Assembly: GCA_902788345.1 (NCBI GenBank)
Contig: CADAJP010000003.1
Span: forward strand, 53,570-117,569
Reading direction: 5' to 3'
DNA length: 64,000 nt
Origin: an uncultured bacterium
GTDB lineage: Bacteria > Cyanobacteriota > Vampirovibrionia > Gastranaerophilales > Gastranaerophilaceae
Within the stretch, counting starts at the first letter, position 1. Each line of letters starts with the position of its first letter. The notes under the pieces were generated by a model. That model had not been told where the DNA came from and searched no databases. It saw only the letters and a list, made by a program, of their open reading frames with translations. The translations under genes and the position numbers were made by a program. This document shows positions 46,223 through 56,700 of this stretch, piece after piece.

Positions 46223-47347
46223 ATGAGGAACACAAGACAGACAAATATAAATATTCACAGAGATGCCTGGGTAGAGATAAATATTTCAAATCTCGAGCAT
46301 AATATTAAAGAAATTCGCAAAAATATTTCTCCGGATATGAAATTGCTTGGTGTTGTTAAAGCCGATGCGTACGGGCATGGTAGTATAATGCTTGCGCCGA
46401 CAATTCTTGCAAGCGGTGTTGATATGCTTGGTGTTGCATCTATTGACGAAGGGGTTGATTTAAGACAGGCAAAAATAAAATGTGACATTCTTGTTTTGGG
46501 TGCTGTTCCTGTATGGGCATTAGAAACCGCGGTGCAAAATGATATAAGTATTTCTGTTTTTAATCAGGAGCATTTAATTGCGTGTAAAGAGATTTATGAA
46601 CGTCTTGGGGTAAAACCTAAAGTTCATGTGAAACTTGATACAGGTATGAACAGAATCGGTGTACGAGTTGAGGATGCACTTGATTTTATATCAAAGGTTC
46701 AGAGTGCAAGTTACCTTGATTTTAAGGGTATATTTACTCATCTTGCCGCAGCGGAGGAACTGGATAAAACTCAGGAGCAGTTTAAAAAATGGGATAAGAT
46801 TGTCGATAATGTAAATACTGAAGGGTTGCTGCTTCATATTTTAAATACGGCGGGAACTATTTGTTATAAAAAACCAAATTCAAATATGTGCAGAATAGGT
46901 ATCTCTTTATATGGTTTATATCCGGATTTTCCCGAAGGTGTAGAATATAGAAAACCGAATTTAAAACAATTAATTTCTTTAAAAGGCAGAATTGTAAATT
47001 TGCATCATGCAAAAGATTCTGAGGGTGTCAGTTATTGCCATACATATTGTGCAAAAGGCGACAGGGTAATTGCTACCGTTCCTTTAGGTTATGCAGACGG
47101 AATCCCAAGATGTCTTTCAAATAAAATAACAGGTACTTTGAATGGAAATGAAGTGCCTCAGGTTGGTAATATAACAATGGATCAGATGATGTTTGATGTA
47201 ACGGGAGTTGATTGTAAAACGGGTGATGTTATTACGCTTCTTGATGAAAATAAATCAATTGATGAATGGGCAAAAATTTTAAATACAATAAATTATGAGT
47301 TAACCTGCAGATTAAAGGTTAGATTGCCGAGAATTTATACAAGATAA
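46223..47347 (+). CDS. alr: Alanine racemase
   Basis: The 374-residue PLP enzyme makes D-alanine for peptidoglycan. Lys46 in VVKADAYGHG is the Schiff-base lysine; RIGISLYGLYP and a C-terminal VGNITMDQMMFDVT with the usual metal/PLP contacts complete the fold. The catalytic tyrosine is expected in the GDRVIATVPLGYADG region. It starts one base after the OB/HD gene and so is translationally coupled. No terminator is visible after it. Confidence 0.95.
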   Translation: MRNTRQTNINIHRDAWVEINISNLEHNIKEIRKNISPDMKLLGVVKADAYGHGSIMLAPTILASGVDMLGVASIDEGVDLRQAKIKCDILVLGAVPVWALETAVQNDISISVFNQEHLIACKEIYERLGVKPKVHVKLDTGMNRIGVRVEDALDFISKVQSASYLDFKGIFTHLAAAEELDKTQEQFKKWDKIVDNVNTEGLLLHILNTAGTICYKKPNSNMCRIGISLYGLYPDFPEGVEYRKPNLKQLISLKGRIVNLHHAKDSEGVSYCHTYCAKGDRVIATVPLGYADGIPRCLSNKITGTLNGNEVPQVGNITMDQMMFDVTGVDCKTGDVITLLDENKSIDEWAKILNTINYELTCRLKVRLPRIYTR

Positions 47348-47466
47348 ATTTATAATTTTTCAAATGTAAATATTTGTTACATAAATATTCCAAATATTAA
47401 AGATTGCATGTGTTTCAGCCGATAAACAACATGATAGACCAGCTTAATTACTAAGAAAGGATATCA

Positions 47467-49260
47467 ATGGGATTAGCAGCATCACAAGCAAGATTGTTAA
47501 CAATCACAGCCAGAAAAGCAGACTGTGAGTTTCAATCCATGTCTTTATCTCATCAGAAAATTGCCCTTTCCAGAGATATGGAAAGAATTTCTGATGAATA
47601 TCATGATGCAATGAATAAGACAAAATTGGTCTATGATTATTACGGAACGGGTACAAGTCAGATGAATTTGAATTATGCATTACTGATGACCCCGTCTGTT
47701 TATAATGATTATTTCCCTAAATTCTTAACAGACAGACAAAATCGTGTTGTATTATCTCCGGAATATGCAGCAGCTGCAAAAGCTGCAGGTATTCCTCATG
47801 AAGGTTATAACGGAGTACCATCTTCTGAAATTCGTAATGCCTTTGTAGAATCTTTAAGGGATAATGGTATAATAACCTCGGCTACTGCAGTAAATATTGA
47901 AAGTATCCCATATAACAATGAAATAGGTCTTGGTTCATTATATTCTGCTCAGCAGGCAACAATGGATGTTACATATGATGACTTATTAAATTTAATAAAA
48001 GCTAATTGTCCGGATACAATGGATTATGGTTTGTCTTTCCATGTAAATTATGCAGACCGTGAACCACAAGCCCAGGATGGCGATCCAAGATGGTTGCTTT
48101 CAAGAGCCGCAGATACTCCGGGGCAAGAAGAAAACTTTGAATTATGCGTAAATGAGGAAGGTAATCGAGCTACAGTTGTAAGTTTATATGATTTATTAAC
48201 GAGTAACAATGAATATTTAATATATGCAGAAACAGGCAAAGGTGCAAACTTACCAATAGGTGAAGCTGCATTTATGCAAAAATTTATTATCGGTGAATCA
48301 GAATATGAACCGTCTGTATTAAATTGGCTGGTTGACAGTTTCAGTAAGATATTAGGCGGTGTTCAGGAAAATGATTTGGCATTGCAATATGCGTATAACC
48401 AAATTTATGACCTTTTCGTTCCGAGTGCAACTATGGAAAATGTAGCAAATAGGCTCATTGCAGACCATTATGGCACAATGGATGAGGACGATATAGAAGA
48501 TTATACAGCTGATAATTTTGACAGTTTTTCAGATGCATTAGATGAACTTGGTACAAAAGTTGGTGACAGCCACAGAGCAAAAACATGGCAGGTAATTGAT
48601 GGCGCCAAAGAATTGATTGGTATTGTATATAATGGTAACAATAGAGCTCACAGTACTAATGCAGGTAACAGAAAAGATATTGCTGTTGATTTAAATACAA
48701 TTGTAGATGTATTCTTTACAGCTTACAAGGAATATTTAGAAGGTATTGAAAATAGCAATTACAGTTATGAAGAAGGCCAAAAATTAAGTGAAGCATCTTT
48801 ATATAAGCCAAAAGGCAGTGATGTTTTCAAAATTCTTGCCCCAACAGACGTTAATAGCGGCGAAGAAGATTTGGTAGCTTCTTTCTATGATTCAATGTTT
48901 AATATTATTTGCACAAATGGTTGGACCGAAAATGAAAATATTGGTAATGCAGAGTATATGCAGGAATTGTTGAAATCCGGTTCAGTATTTATATCTTCAA
49001 TAGATAATGATGCATATTATTATCAATCAAGCTATTCAACAGATACTTATATTTCAGAAATTGCTGATACGGAAGCAATCGCACAGGCAGAAGCTAAGTA
49101 TAATGCTCAGAAAGCACGAATAGAGAGCAAAGAAAATACAATAGATATGAAGATGAAAAATTTGGATACAGAAATTTCATCATTGACGACAGAATACGAC
49201 ACTATGAAGAATGTAATAAATAAATCTATTGAGAAATCGTTTAAAAGATATGATGCATAA
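47467..49260 (+). CDS. Unknown 597-residue protein with helical ends
   Basis: The start MGLAASQARLLTITARKADC is an amphipathic helix that continues to about residue 60 as coiled coil; the last 60 residues (AKYNAQKARIESKENTIDMK onwards) are again strongly coiled-coil. The middle 450 residues are acidic, mixed alpha/beta, with few Cys. Helical ends around a variable centre are typical of flagellin-like, hook-associated and type III filament proteins, but no flagellar genes are nearby. No signal peptide. I recall similar proteins from Gastranaerophilales; function unknown. AGAAAGGATATCA precedes the ATG and a terminator follows. Confidence 0.7.
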   Translation: MGLAASQARLLTITARKADCEFQSMSLSHQKIALSRDMERISDEYHDAMNKTKLVYDYYGTGTSQMNLNYALLMTPSVYNDYFPKFLTDRQNRVVLSPEYAAAAKAAGIPHEGYNGVPSSEIRNAFVESLRDNGIITSATAVNIESIPYNNEIGLGSLYSAQQATMDVTYDDLLNLIKANCPDTMDYGLSFHVNYADREPQAQDGDPRWLLSRAADTPGQEENFELCVNEEGNRATVVSLYDLLTSNNEYLIYAETGKGANLPIGEAAFMQKFIIGESEYEPSVLNWLVDSFSKILGGVQENDLALQYAYNQIYDLFVPSATMENVANRLIADHYGTMDEDDIEDYTADNFDSFSDALDELGTKVGDSHRAKTWQVIDGAKELIGIVYNGNNRAHSTNAGNRKDIAVDLNTIVDVFFTAYKEYLEGIENSNYSYEEGQKLSEASLYKPKGSDVFKILAPTDVNSGEEDLVASFYDSMFNIICTNGWTENENIGNAEYMQELLKSGSVFISSIDNDAYYYQSSYSTDTYISEIADTEAIAQAEAKYNAQKARIESKENTIDMKMKNLDTEISSLTTEYDTMKNVINKSIEKSFKRYDA

Positions 49261-49270
49261 ATCCCAATTT

Positions 49271-49300
49271 AACACCTCTTTATCAAGAGGTGTTTTTTTT
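49271..49300 (+). terminator. Rho-independent terminator after the 597-residue gene
   Basis: A 10-bp perfect stem (49271-49280 with 49285-49294), 4-nt loop, then T-run. Confidence 0.93.
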
Positions 49301-49310
49301 AAGCATTTCG

Positions 49311-49522
49311 CAGAGCCACGAGCCAAAGGCGAGAGTCGAAAAACAATAATCGGAAAATGAATATTTTTCGATTTTGTTTAGAGCGTTGGCGTTTAATGCG
49401 AAATGCGTAGAATGAGCAGAGCCACGAGCCGGTGGCGAGAGTCGAAAAACAATAATCGGAAAATGAATATTTTTCGATTTTGTTAAGAGCGTTGGCGTTT
49501 AATGCGAAATGCGTAGAATGAG
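49311..49522 (+). repeat. 106-bp tandem repeat, two full copies
   Basis: Positions 49311-49416 and 49417-49522 are nearly identical, differing in a few bases. A third copy begins at 49523 but diverges after CAGAGC, and a 48-base fragment recurs at 49622-49669. Each unit includes GCCACGAGCC...GGCGAGAGTCG and an AT-rich TCGAAAAA/TTTTTCGA pair that can fold. No open reading frame is evident; the gap to 49757 has nothing else I can name apart from TTTATTGCGA-type sequence shared with the RAYT locus. Confidence 0.85.
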
Positions 49523-49621
49523 CAGAGCGAACTGTGAGCAGAGTGTGAAGTGCCGGTATAGTCTTGCGAAAGCAAGGCTAACAGGGCACGGAATCACGTT
49601 TATTGCGAACAGTTCAAGACG

Positions 49622-49669
49622 GCCACGAGCCAGTGGCGAGAGTCGAAAAACAATAATCGGAAAATGAAC
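49622..49669 (+). repeat. Partial displaced copy of the 106-bp repeat
   Basis: GCCACGAGCCAGTGGCGAG and the following AT-rich bases match the start of each 106-bp unit, then stop abruptly at AAAATGAA. Confidence 0.75.
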
Positions 49670-49757
49670 AAGTGTTCTGTTAATTTATGTAAATAATTTT
49701 TCTATTACCCAAAAATAGATTAGAATATTTTAGGGAATAGTATTGAAAGGATAGAAT

Positions 49758-50186
49758 ATGAAAAAGTTTTCTTTATTACTCGGGTTAATATTAGTTACAA
49801 GTGGTGTTGCTTTTGCGGGAACAACATCTTTTACACCGCTAAATTTTGATGAAAGTAATGCTGTAAAATCTCCTGTAACAACAACTTCAAAAACAGTTTC
49901 CGGAGTAGAGGGTAAGGGTACTGATTTATTGGATCCTGCGCAGGTAACAGGTGGAGCAAAAATGCAGGATGCAATTTTGCAAATTGATAATGCTCAAGTT
50001 GAATTAAGGAATAAATTGTTAAATTATAAAGCACATTATGCTGAGATAGATTCAAAATATGAAACAACAAAAGCACAGCGTAAAGCTGCTAAAAAGCAGA
50101 TAAAAGCTGCAGAGAGAAAGATTAAGAATCTTGATAAAGCAAAGAAAAAAATTCGTAAAAATTTTGAAAGAAGAGAAAATATCTAG
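49758..50186 (+). CDS. Small exported coiled-coil protein
   Basis: The 142-residue protein has a signal peptide (hydrophobic 5-17, cleaved after VAFA near residue 20), a Ser/Thr-rich linker, then from about residue 67 a long charged helix, very Lys/Arg-rich at its end (QRKAAKKQIKAAERKIKNLD). It is likely periplasmic, perhaps bridging the envelope or binding an anionic polymer. No family recognised. AAAGGA precedes the ATG. It is the last gene before tRNA-Ile and the giant adhesin. Confidence 0.75.
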   Translation: MKKFSLLLGLILVTSGVAFAGTTSFTPLNFDESNAVKSPVTTTSKTVSGVEGKGTDLLDPAQVTGGAKMQDAILQIDNAQVELRNKLLNYKAHYAEIDSKYETTKAQRKAAKKQIKAAERKIKNLDKAKKKIRKNFERRENI

Positions 50187-50216
50187 TTGAATATTATTCG
50201 TAAAGAAGAGAGAAGG

Positions 50217-50252
50217 GGTTATTGGATTATTTCAATAACCTTTTCTTTTTGT
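50217..50252 (+). terminator. Terminator after the exported coiled-coil gene
   Basis: An 8-bp perfect stem (50217-50224 with 50233-50240) followed by TTTTCTTTTTG. Confidence 0.8.
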
Positions 50253-50338
50253 AAAAAATGTATAAAAATAAATTGCTTGCTTTTCAAAAATGTTTGTGTT
50301 AACCTTGAACTTGCCGAAAAGTATATGGATGTAATTAA

Positions 50339-50411
<73 letters not shown>

Positions 50412-50412
<1 letters not shown>

Positions 50413-50451
50413 TATGACAAAGGATAGGTTTTTACCTATCCTTTGTCATAT
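50412..50451 (+). terminator. 18-bp perfect hairpin overlapping the tRNA-Ile 3' end
   Basis: Positions 50412-50429 pair perfectly with 50434-50451 across a TTTT loop, and the first base is the discriminator base of the tRNA. Same design as beyond tRNA-Arg. Confidence 0.75.
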
Positions 50452-50463
50452 CTGTAGTAGGGC

Positions 50464-50495
50464 GAGAAACACTCAAATGGTGGTTCGGCGGATTT
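50464..50495 (+). repeat. Post-tRNA sequence shared with the tRNA-Arg locus
   Basis: GAGAAAC then, 12 nt or so later, GTTCGGCGGATTT, as at 27252-27285. From here to 50722 (about 230 bp) I see no further gene. Confidence 0.5.
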
Positions 50496-50722
50496 GCGGA
50501 CGGATACCTTTTTTTTAATTTTTTAGATAATCTGTAATAAAAAATAGGTGTGTTAATGTTAAGAAATATTATGTCAAAGGGGCTGGGGAAACACGTGCTA
50601 TAGTGCGGTTTTTTAGTTTATGTTTTTATTCCATTTCAAATAGGGTTGCGAAAAGTTTTTATATTTTTTATCATTAATTGTATAGCTATTGGAATCTGTA
50701 AACTCAATTGAGGCATTTTATT

Positions 50723-53700
50723 ATGAAAAACGCAAATTTTTATAAAAAGAAAATTATTGCATCTGTTTTGTGTGCAAATATGCTTTTTATAAACTTGCCT
50801 GCAAGTGTCTTGGCTTCTAATATTACAGGTGTTACTCCCGATGCAAATAATACATATAATATCGAAGCGGCAAAAGTTTCAGGCAACACAGGTTTCAGAC
50901 AATATACAGATTTTACGCTTGATAAAGGTCATATAGCCAATTTGATATTTAAAAACAATCAGCTGCATTTTGTTAACCTTGTAGATAATCAAATTAATAT
51001 CAATGGTATTGTTAATACAATGCAAGGGAGTAACTTTTATAACGGACATGCAATTTTTGTTTCTCCCGGCGGTATGATAATCGGTGCATCCGGAGTATTG
51101 AATGTCGGTTCATTAACAATGATGGCACCTTCTCAAAATGCATATAACGCGTTTAAAAACGGACTGACTGCCGATGATTACAAAAATATGGCAGATTATG
51201 AGTATAGTTTAAAAAACGGAAATTATAAAAGCTTAATTACAAATTCATCAGGAACAATTACTATCAATGGCAGTATTTTTGCCCGTGAGGGAGTTGAAGC
51301 CTATGCAAGAACAATTAATATAGCAAAAGGTGAGGATGTAAATGCACATGAACCGGGAATTTTTGCAGGTATTAAAAATAATAATAATCTGCTAACTTCA
51401 AATGATGCTGCAGAGGCTTTGTTTAATGACCTTGTTTCAAACAATATAACTAATGCTTCGGGTTTTAATCTTGAAGGCGGTAAAATCAGACTTGTTACAA
51501 ACAAAGCACAGGACGAAATTATTACAACCGTGCTAACAAGTGAAGAAACAGCAGGCGGTAATAATAATCAAAATAATAACAATAATGCAGAGAAGAAAAA
51601 ATATCAAACCACCACTACAATTAATGTTGCAAACGGACTTAAAACAACTGTCAAGAAAGAAATTAAAGATGATGCCTCCGGTGAGAGTACAACGGAACAA
51701 ACAATTGATAGTACCTACGAAAACTCATCCCTTTCTTCAGAAGGTTCAACAATTTCAATCGGTAATGCTTATATCGCTTCAAATGATGTTGAAATAGAAG
51801 CAAATGCTCAATTATCAAAAGAAGTAACAGAGGATAGCATAAAAGCATACGGCGAAGCTGAAAAAAAAGCTGCAAATAACAATAATAGCCAAAACAGTAA
51901 CAATAACAATAACAATAATAACAATAATAATAACGAAAATACAACCACACAAGATTCAACATCAGGTTATAAAATTCATAAAAGTGCCATGGGTACAGCT
52001 GATGAGGCAAAAGCAACTGTTATAATCAGTTCTTCAAAAATTAAAGGTGATAGTGTTTCTGTAAAATCAAATGCGACAAACAGTACTGAAACCTACATTC
52101 AACTTTTATCTCCTCTTTGGGAGAAATGGGTTAGTTTATTAGGTCAGGATTTAGCAATTCGTCTTTTTTCAAAGCTATTAGATGTACTTCCAAATGGTGA
52201 AGATTATGAAAGTCTTGATGCTAATACAAAAGCACAAATCCAAGAAATGATTTCAGAACTTCCATGGCAGTCTAAAGAAGCCATTGTAAGTTATTTCAGC
52301 GATAAAATGTACAAATACTTTGACGGAGCAAGAGCAAATGCAAATTTAAGTATAATAGGTTCTGAAATAAAAGGCGCATCTTCTGTTGATATAACCTCGA
52401 ATGCCGATGCAACTTTAAAACTTACAACAGGTAATTTAGATTCCCACGCTTTGCTTTTCTATGGTTTAGGGTCGGGGACAGAGTCAAAAGTTACAGTATC
52501 AGGTTCAAAAATATCTGCTTTAAATGAAACAGGTACAGGTAATATTGGTATTAGTGCCTATTCAACAATTAATCATTCAATTGATTATGACAGTTCTAAC
52601 TTTAGAACAATTGTAGATAATAACGGAAGTACAACAGGTAATGCTACAGGGAAATATTCCGGTTATAATTTCTCTTTATTAAATAATTCAATTTCTTCCG
52701 ATACTAATGTAACGATTAATAATATTGAAAATACAGAAATAGGTTCATCTATAGAGGCTGCAAATGTTGATATTAAAGCAATTGGTTTTAATAAAAGTGA
52801 TATTAGCATAAAAAATGTTTCAAATGTAGGTGAAAATGCTGAACGTTCAGGTATATCCGCAACCATGCTTATTAATCATACGGATACAAAAGCGGATGTC
52901 CTTGTGGATACTTCTACTGTAAAAGCAAATTATACAGATCCTGTTACAGCACAAGAAATAGATCTTGAAAATACTACGGATATGAACAACCCTGTAATGA
53001 AGGATGTAATCTATGAATACGGTAAAGCTCGCTTTATAGCTGAAAATATTGAAAGTATTCAAAATAAAGTTACTACCAAGGTTCAGGCTAAAAAACAGGA
53101 ATATTCAATAAATACTAAAGAGATGGCTAATTTTAGTCCGTCATATACAATAAAACTTTATGATTGGCTAAATAAGAAGTTTTTAAATAAAGCAACCGAT
53201 AAAGTCGGTTCTGTCATTGATAAAGCACATCTTGAGTTTTCGGGTTCAGCTATATGGAATGACGAAATAAATAATGCTTCATCAATATTAAGTGGTGCAA
53301 CTGTAGATGCAGATACTGTTAATGTTAATTCCAATATTCTTGATTTTACGGCAAACCAATCAATTGCTGATGCAGCCGCAAACTCTAATCTTGGTGGTGG
53401 GGCTGCTATTATAGTTAATAATAAAAATAATACTAATATTGCCCAAATAGTTGAATCTTCAACAATAACTGCTAAAACTTTACTAAATGTTGATGCTCAA
53501 ACCCAACTTCCGATGAACCCATTTAAACTAAAAGTTGGTACAAAATCAGGCGATAAAGATTATTATATCGGTGTTGCATTTGACCAGGAAGATAATATAG
53601 ACAAATGGGATACTGAATTTATACATTCAGATCTTATGGATTTGCTTGGTGTTATTGGTAAAAATGCAAATAAAGAAGGTTTCCAAAAATTCTTAAAAGC

Positions 53701-56700
53701 CGTCAAATCTCCTAAACAGACTATTAGCAGTCTTGAATTTGCGATGGATGGCTTATTAAACAATTATGCAAAGGCTCAAACCGGTGGTAAGTATTCAGGA
53801 ATAGCAGGTTCTGTTGTAGTAAACTCAATTACAAATAATACTACTGCGAAAATTGACAATTCTAATGTTACGGTGGAAAACGGAAATGTTCTTGTAAATT
53901 CTGTTAATTCAGTTGTCAATCATGACGGAGCCGGAAAAGTAGATTTTTTGATTACAGAAGTAAATGATTTTCTGAATTCGCTCAAAGGTGGTACTCCCGA
54001 ACAACAATTAGAGGCTTCTAAATTTGGTATGGGCGGAAGTGTTCTTGTTCAAAATTTCACCAACAATGCAACTGCAACCATAAATAAATCAAATGTAACA
54101 GCAGAAAATGGTAATGTTGATGTTTCATCAGCATCAGAAGAAGGCTATATTAATATTGCCGTAACAGGTGCAAAGGCTCAAAATGTTGCTATTGAAGGCA
54201 GTGTAAGTGTACAAAATATCGGCGGGGTAACTAAAGCATCAATTGAAGATGAAGAAAATAATACAAATCTCATCAATGCTCAAGATGTTAATGTATCAGC
54301 AGGTAAAGCAAAAATAAGAACAAAAGCAAAAGGAAAAGGTTCTGCGTTGTTAGGTGTTTCAGGTGACTCAATTGTTCAAAATCCTGTTACACATGAACTT
54401 GTAAGAAATGCTGAACGAGATTCAAAAGACGGTGTATTAAATATTACAATTTTTGGCACAAATGCAATGGAATCCGGAGCGGGTGTGTCAGTTGGTGCAT
54501 CTGTTGATGTTGCTTCTAATGAAAAGCAAACTAATGCACTTATTGATAAAGCAAAAATAACTGCAGCAGATAATATAAATGTAACTTCAAGTTCATTTAA
54601 TAAAAAGATAGGTATACTTACAGCCGGTGCATTTACAACAGGTGCACAAACTTCAAGCTTGCCAAATGTCGGAAATGCACAAAGTATAACAGATGACGCT
54701 AATAATAATACAGAATCTCTGACAAATAATCAGCAGGTATTAGAAAACAATAATCCTAACAGAGAAGGGGCAGAAAATTCTGAGGGAACAACAGGAAATG
54801 TTACACAATTGGCAAATGGCGTTGCGAATATATTAACAGGTGACAATACAAGTTCTTCTCGTAATTTCTCGGCCTCTTTAGCGGGAACAGTTGAAGTTTT
54901 CAATGATAAATCAGCAGTTACAACTGCCATAAATTATGCCGTATTGAATGTTGGTAATGAATTAAATGCAACGTCAACAAAAGATAACTTTCTTGTAAAT
55001 GTATCCGGAGGTGTAGCCAAAGGTGATAATATTGGTGGTGGTGCCGGCGTTAATATATATGCAAATAAAGGAACGGTAAGTTCTGATATAACAGGCGGAA
55101 CAATTACTTTTAATTCAGAAAATGCCAAGAAATTGAATGTAACTGCAACAAGCAATCATTTTATAACAGATGTTGCAATGGGTGTCGGTATTGCATCAGG
55201 AGAAAGTTCAAGTTTTGGAGCTGCTTTGGGCGGTTCATTTAATACTAATACTTTAAAAGATACAACGAGCGCCAAAATAACGGGTGCAACAATTTCTAAA
55301 AATGAAAATGTTGCTAATGACATTGATGTTAATGTTAAAGCGAAAACTGAAAGCAAAATTTATAATGTAGCGGGTGAAGTCGGTTATTCTCGTTCGGAAA
55401 AGGTTGCAATAGGTGCAGGTGTAGCAGGAAATATGGATGTTTTAGAACAAACCGTTCTTGCTCAAATTGCAGGTAATTCTGTTTTAAGCAATGTGAAAGA
55501 TGCATATATTGATTCCGAATTAAAACAACATATTCATTCTGCTGCAGTTGCAGGTGAAGTTGTTACCGGAGGAAGTTTTGGATTTAATATAGGTGGTGCT
55601 TTAGGACTTGAACTTATAAAGAACAGAGTATCAGCTTTATTAGGTGATGGCACTAATTTAACAACAATAAGCTCCTCGGGTGATGTCAGGGTAAAAGCCG
55701 ATTCACTTATAGACGGATTCACTGCAACAGGTGCTCTTAATGCAACAACAACAAGTTTTTCATTTGGTGCAGGTATTGGTGCTATTGTCGATATAGATAG
55801 CAGTGAAATAAAATCCGAAGTAAATAAAGCGAAAATAGAAAATTCTAAATCTGTTGAAATAAAAGCAAATTCAAAGGATGAAAGGAATTTTATTGCCGCA
55901 AATTTAGGCGGAGCACTCAGCGAAAAGGGCAGTTTCGGTATTTCGGCAAATGGTATTGTAAGTATTCTTAAATCACAAATTCATGCACAAGTTATGAATG
56001 GTTCACAGCTTGCTGCAGAAGGTACCATCAACATAAATTCAAGTTATACAACTAATTTTAAGGGAATAACAGCTCTTGGTGATGCCGTTAAAAAAGGCGG
56101 TGCTATTGGTGCGAATGTTCTTGTAAACCATTTTGAAAATGATGTTTTGTCACAAGTTTCGAATGATTCAATTTTAACTGCGGGCACAAATGTTGGAATT
56201 GGTGCAAGAACAGCATCTTCTCTCAATTTGATACCTGCGGCTGTTGCAGCTGCAGGAACAGGTATAGCTGCAGTTGCGGCAGATGTTTCAGTAAATGTTA
56301 TAAAAAATAAAACTAATGCCCTTGCTGAAGCAAAAGTAATTACTGCACAAAATGGTAATATAACCGTTGCTGCAGATGATGAAACAACATTATTAAACAG
56401 AGGCGGAACTCTTGCCGCTTCAAGTCCTAAAACAGCTGTTGATGTATCAGGAGCCGTAAATGTTGATTTAATATCAAAAACAGTTAATGCCCGTATAGGA
56501 ACAGATGCTCAAGGTGCAGATCAAAGTATTGTAAAAGCAGAAAACGGAACGGTTTCAGTCAGTGCCGTTTCTACAAATTCTTTAGGCGGAACTAAAAATG
56601 CTCAGGGGTTATACGATAGAGATGATATAACTTCTGAGGCTTATCAAAATCAATTATTAACAAAAGATTCGGAAGGTAATTTTAACGGCATAAATTATAC

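Noticed and set aside
49311..49669. CRISPR array
   Set aside because: The period is 106 bp with no spacer-repeat alternation, and no cas genes are in the window.
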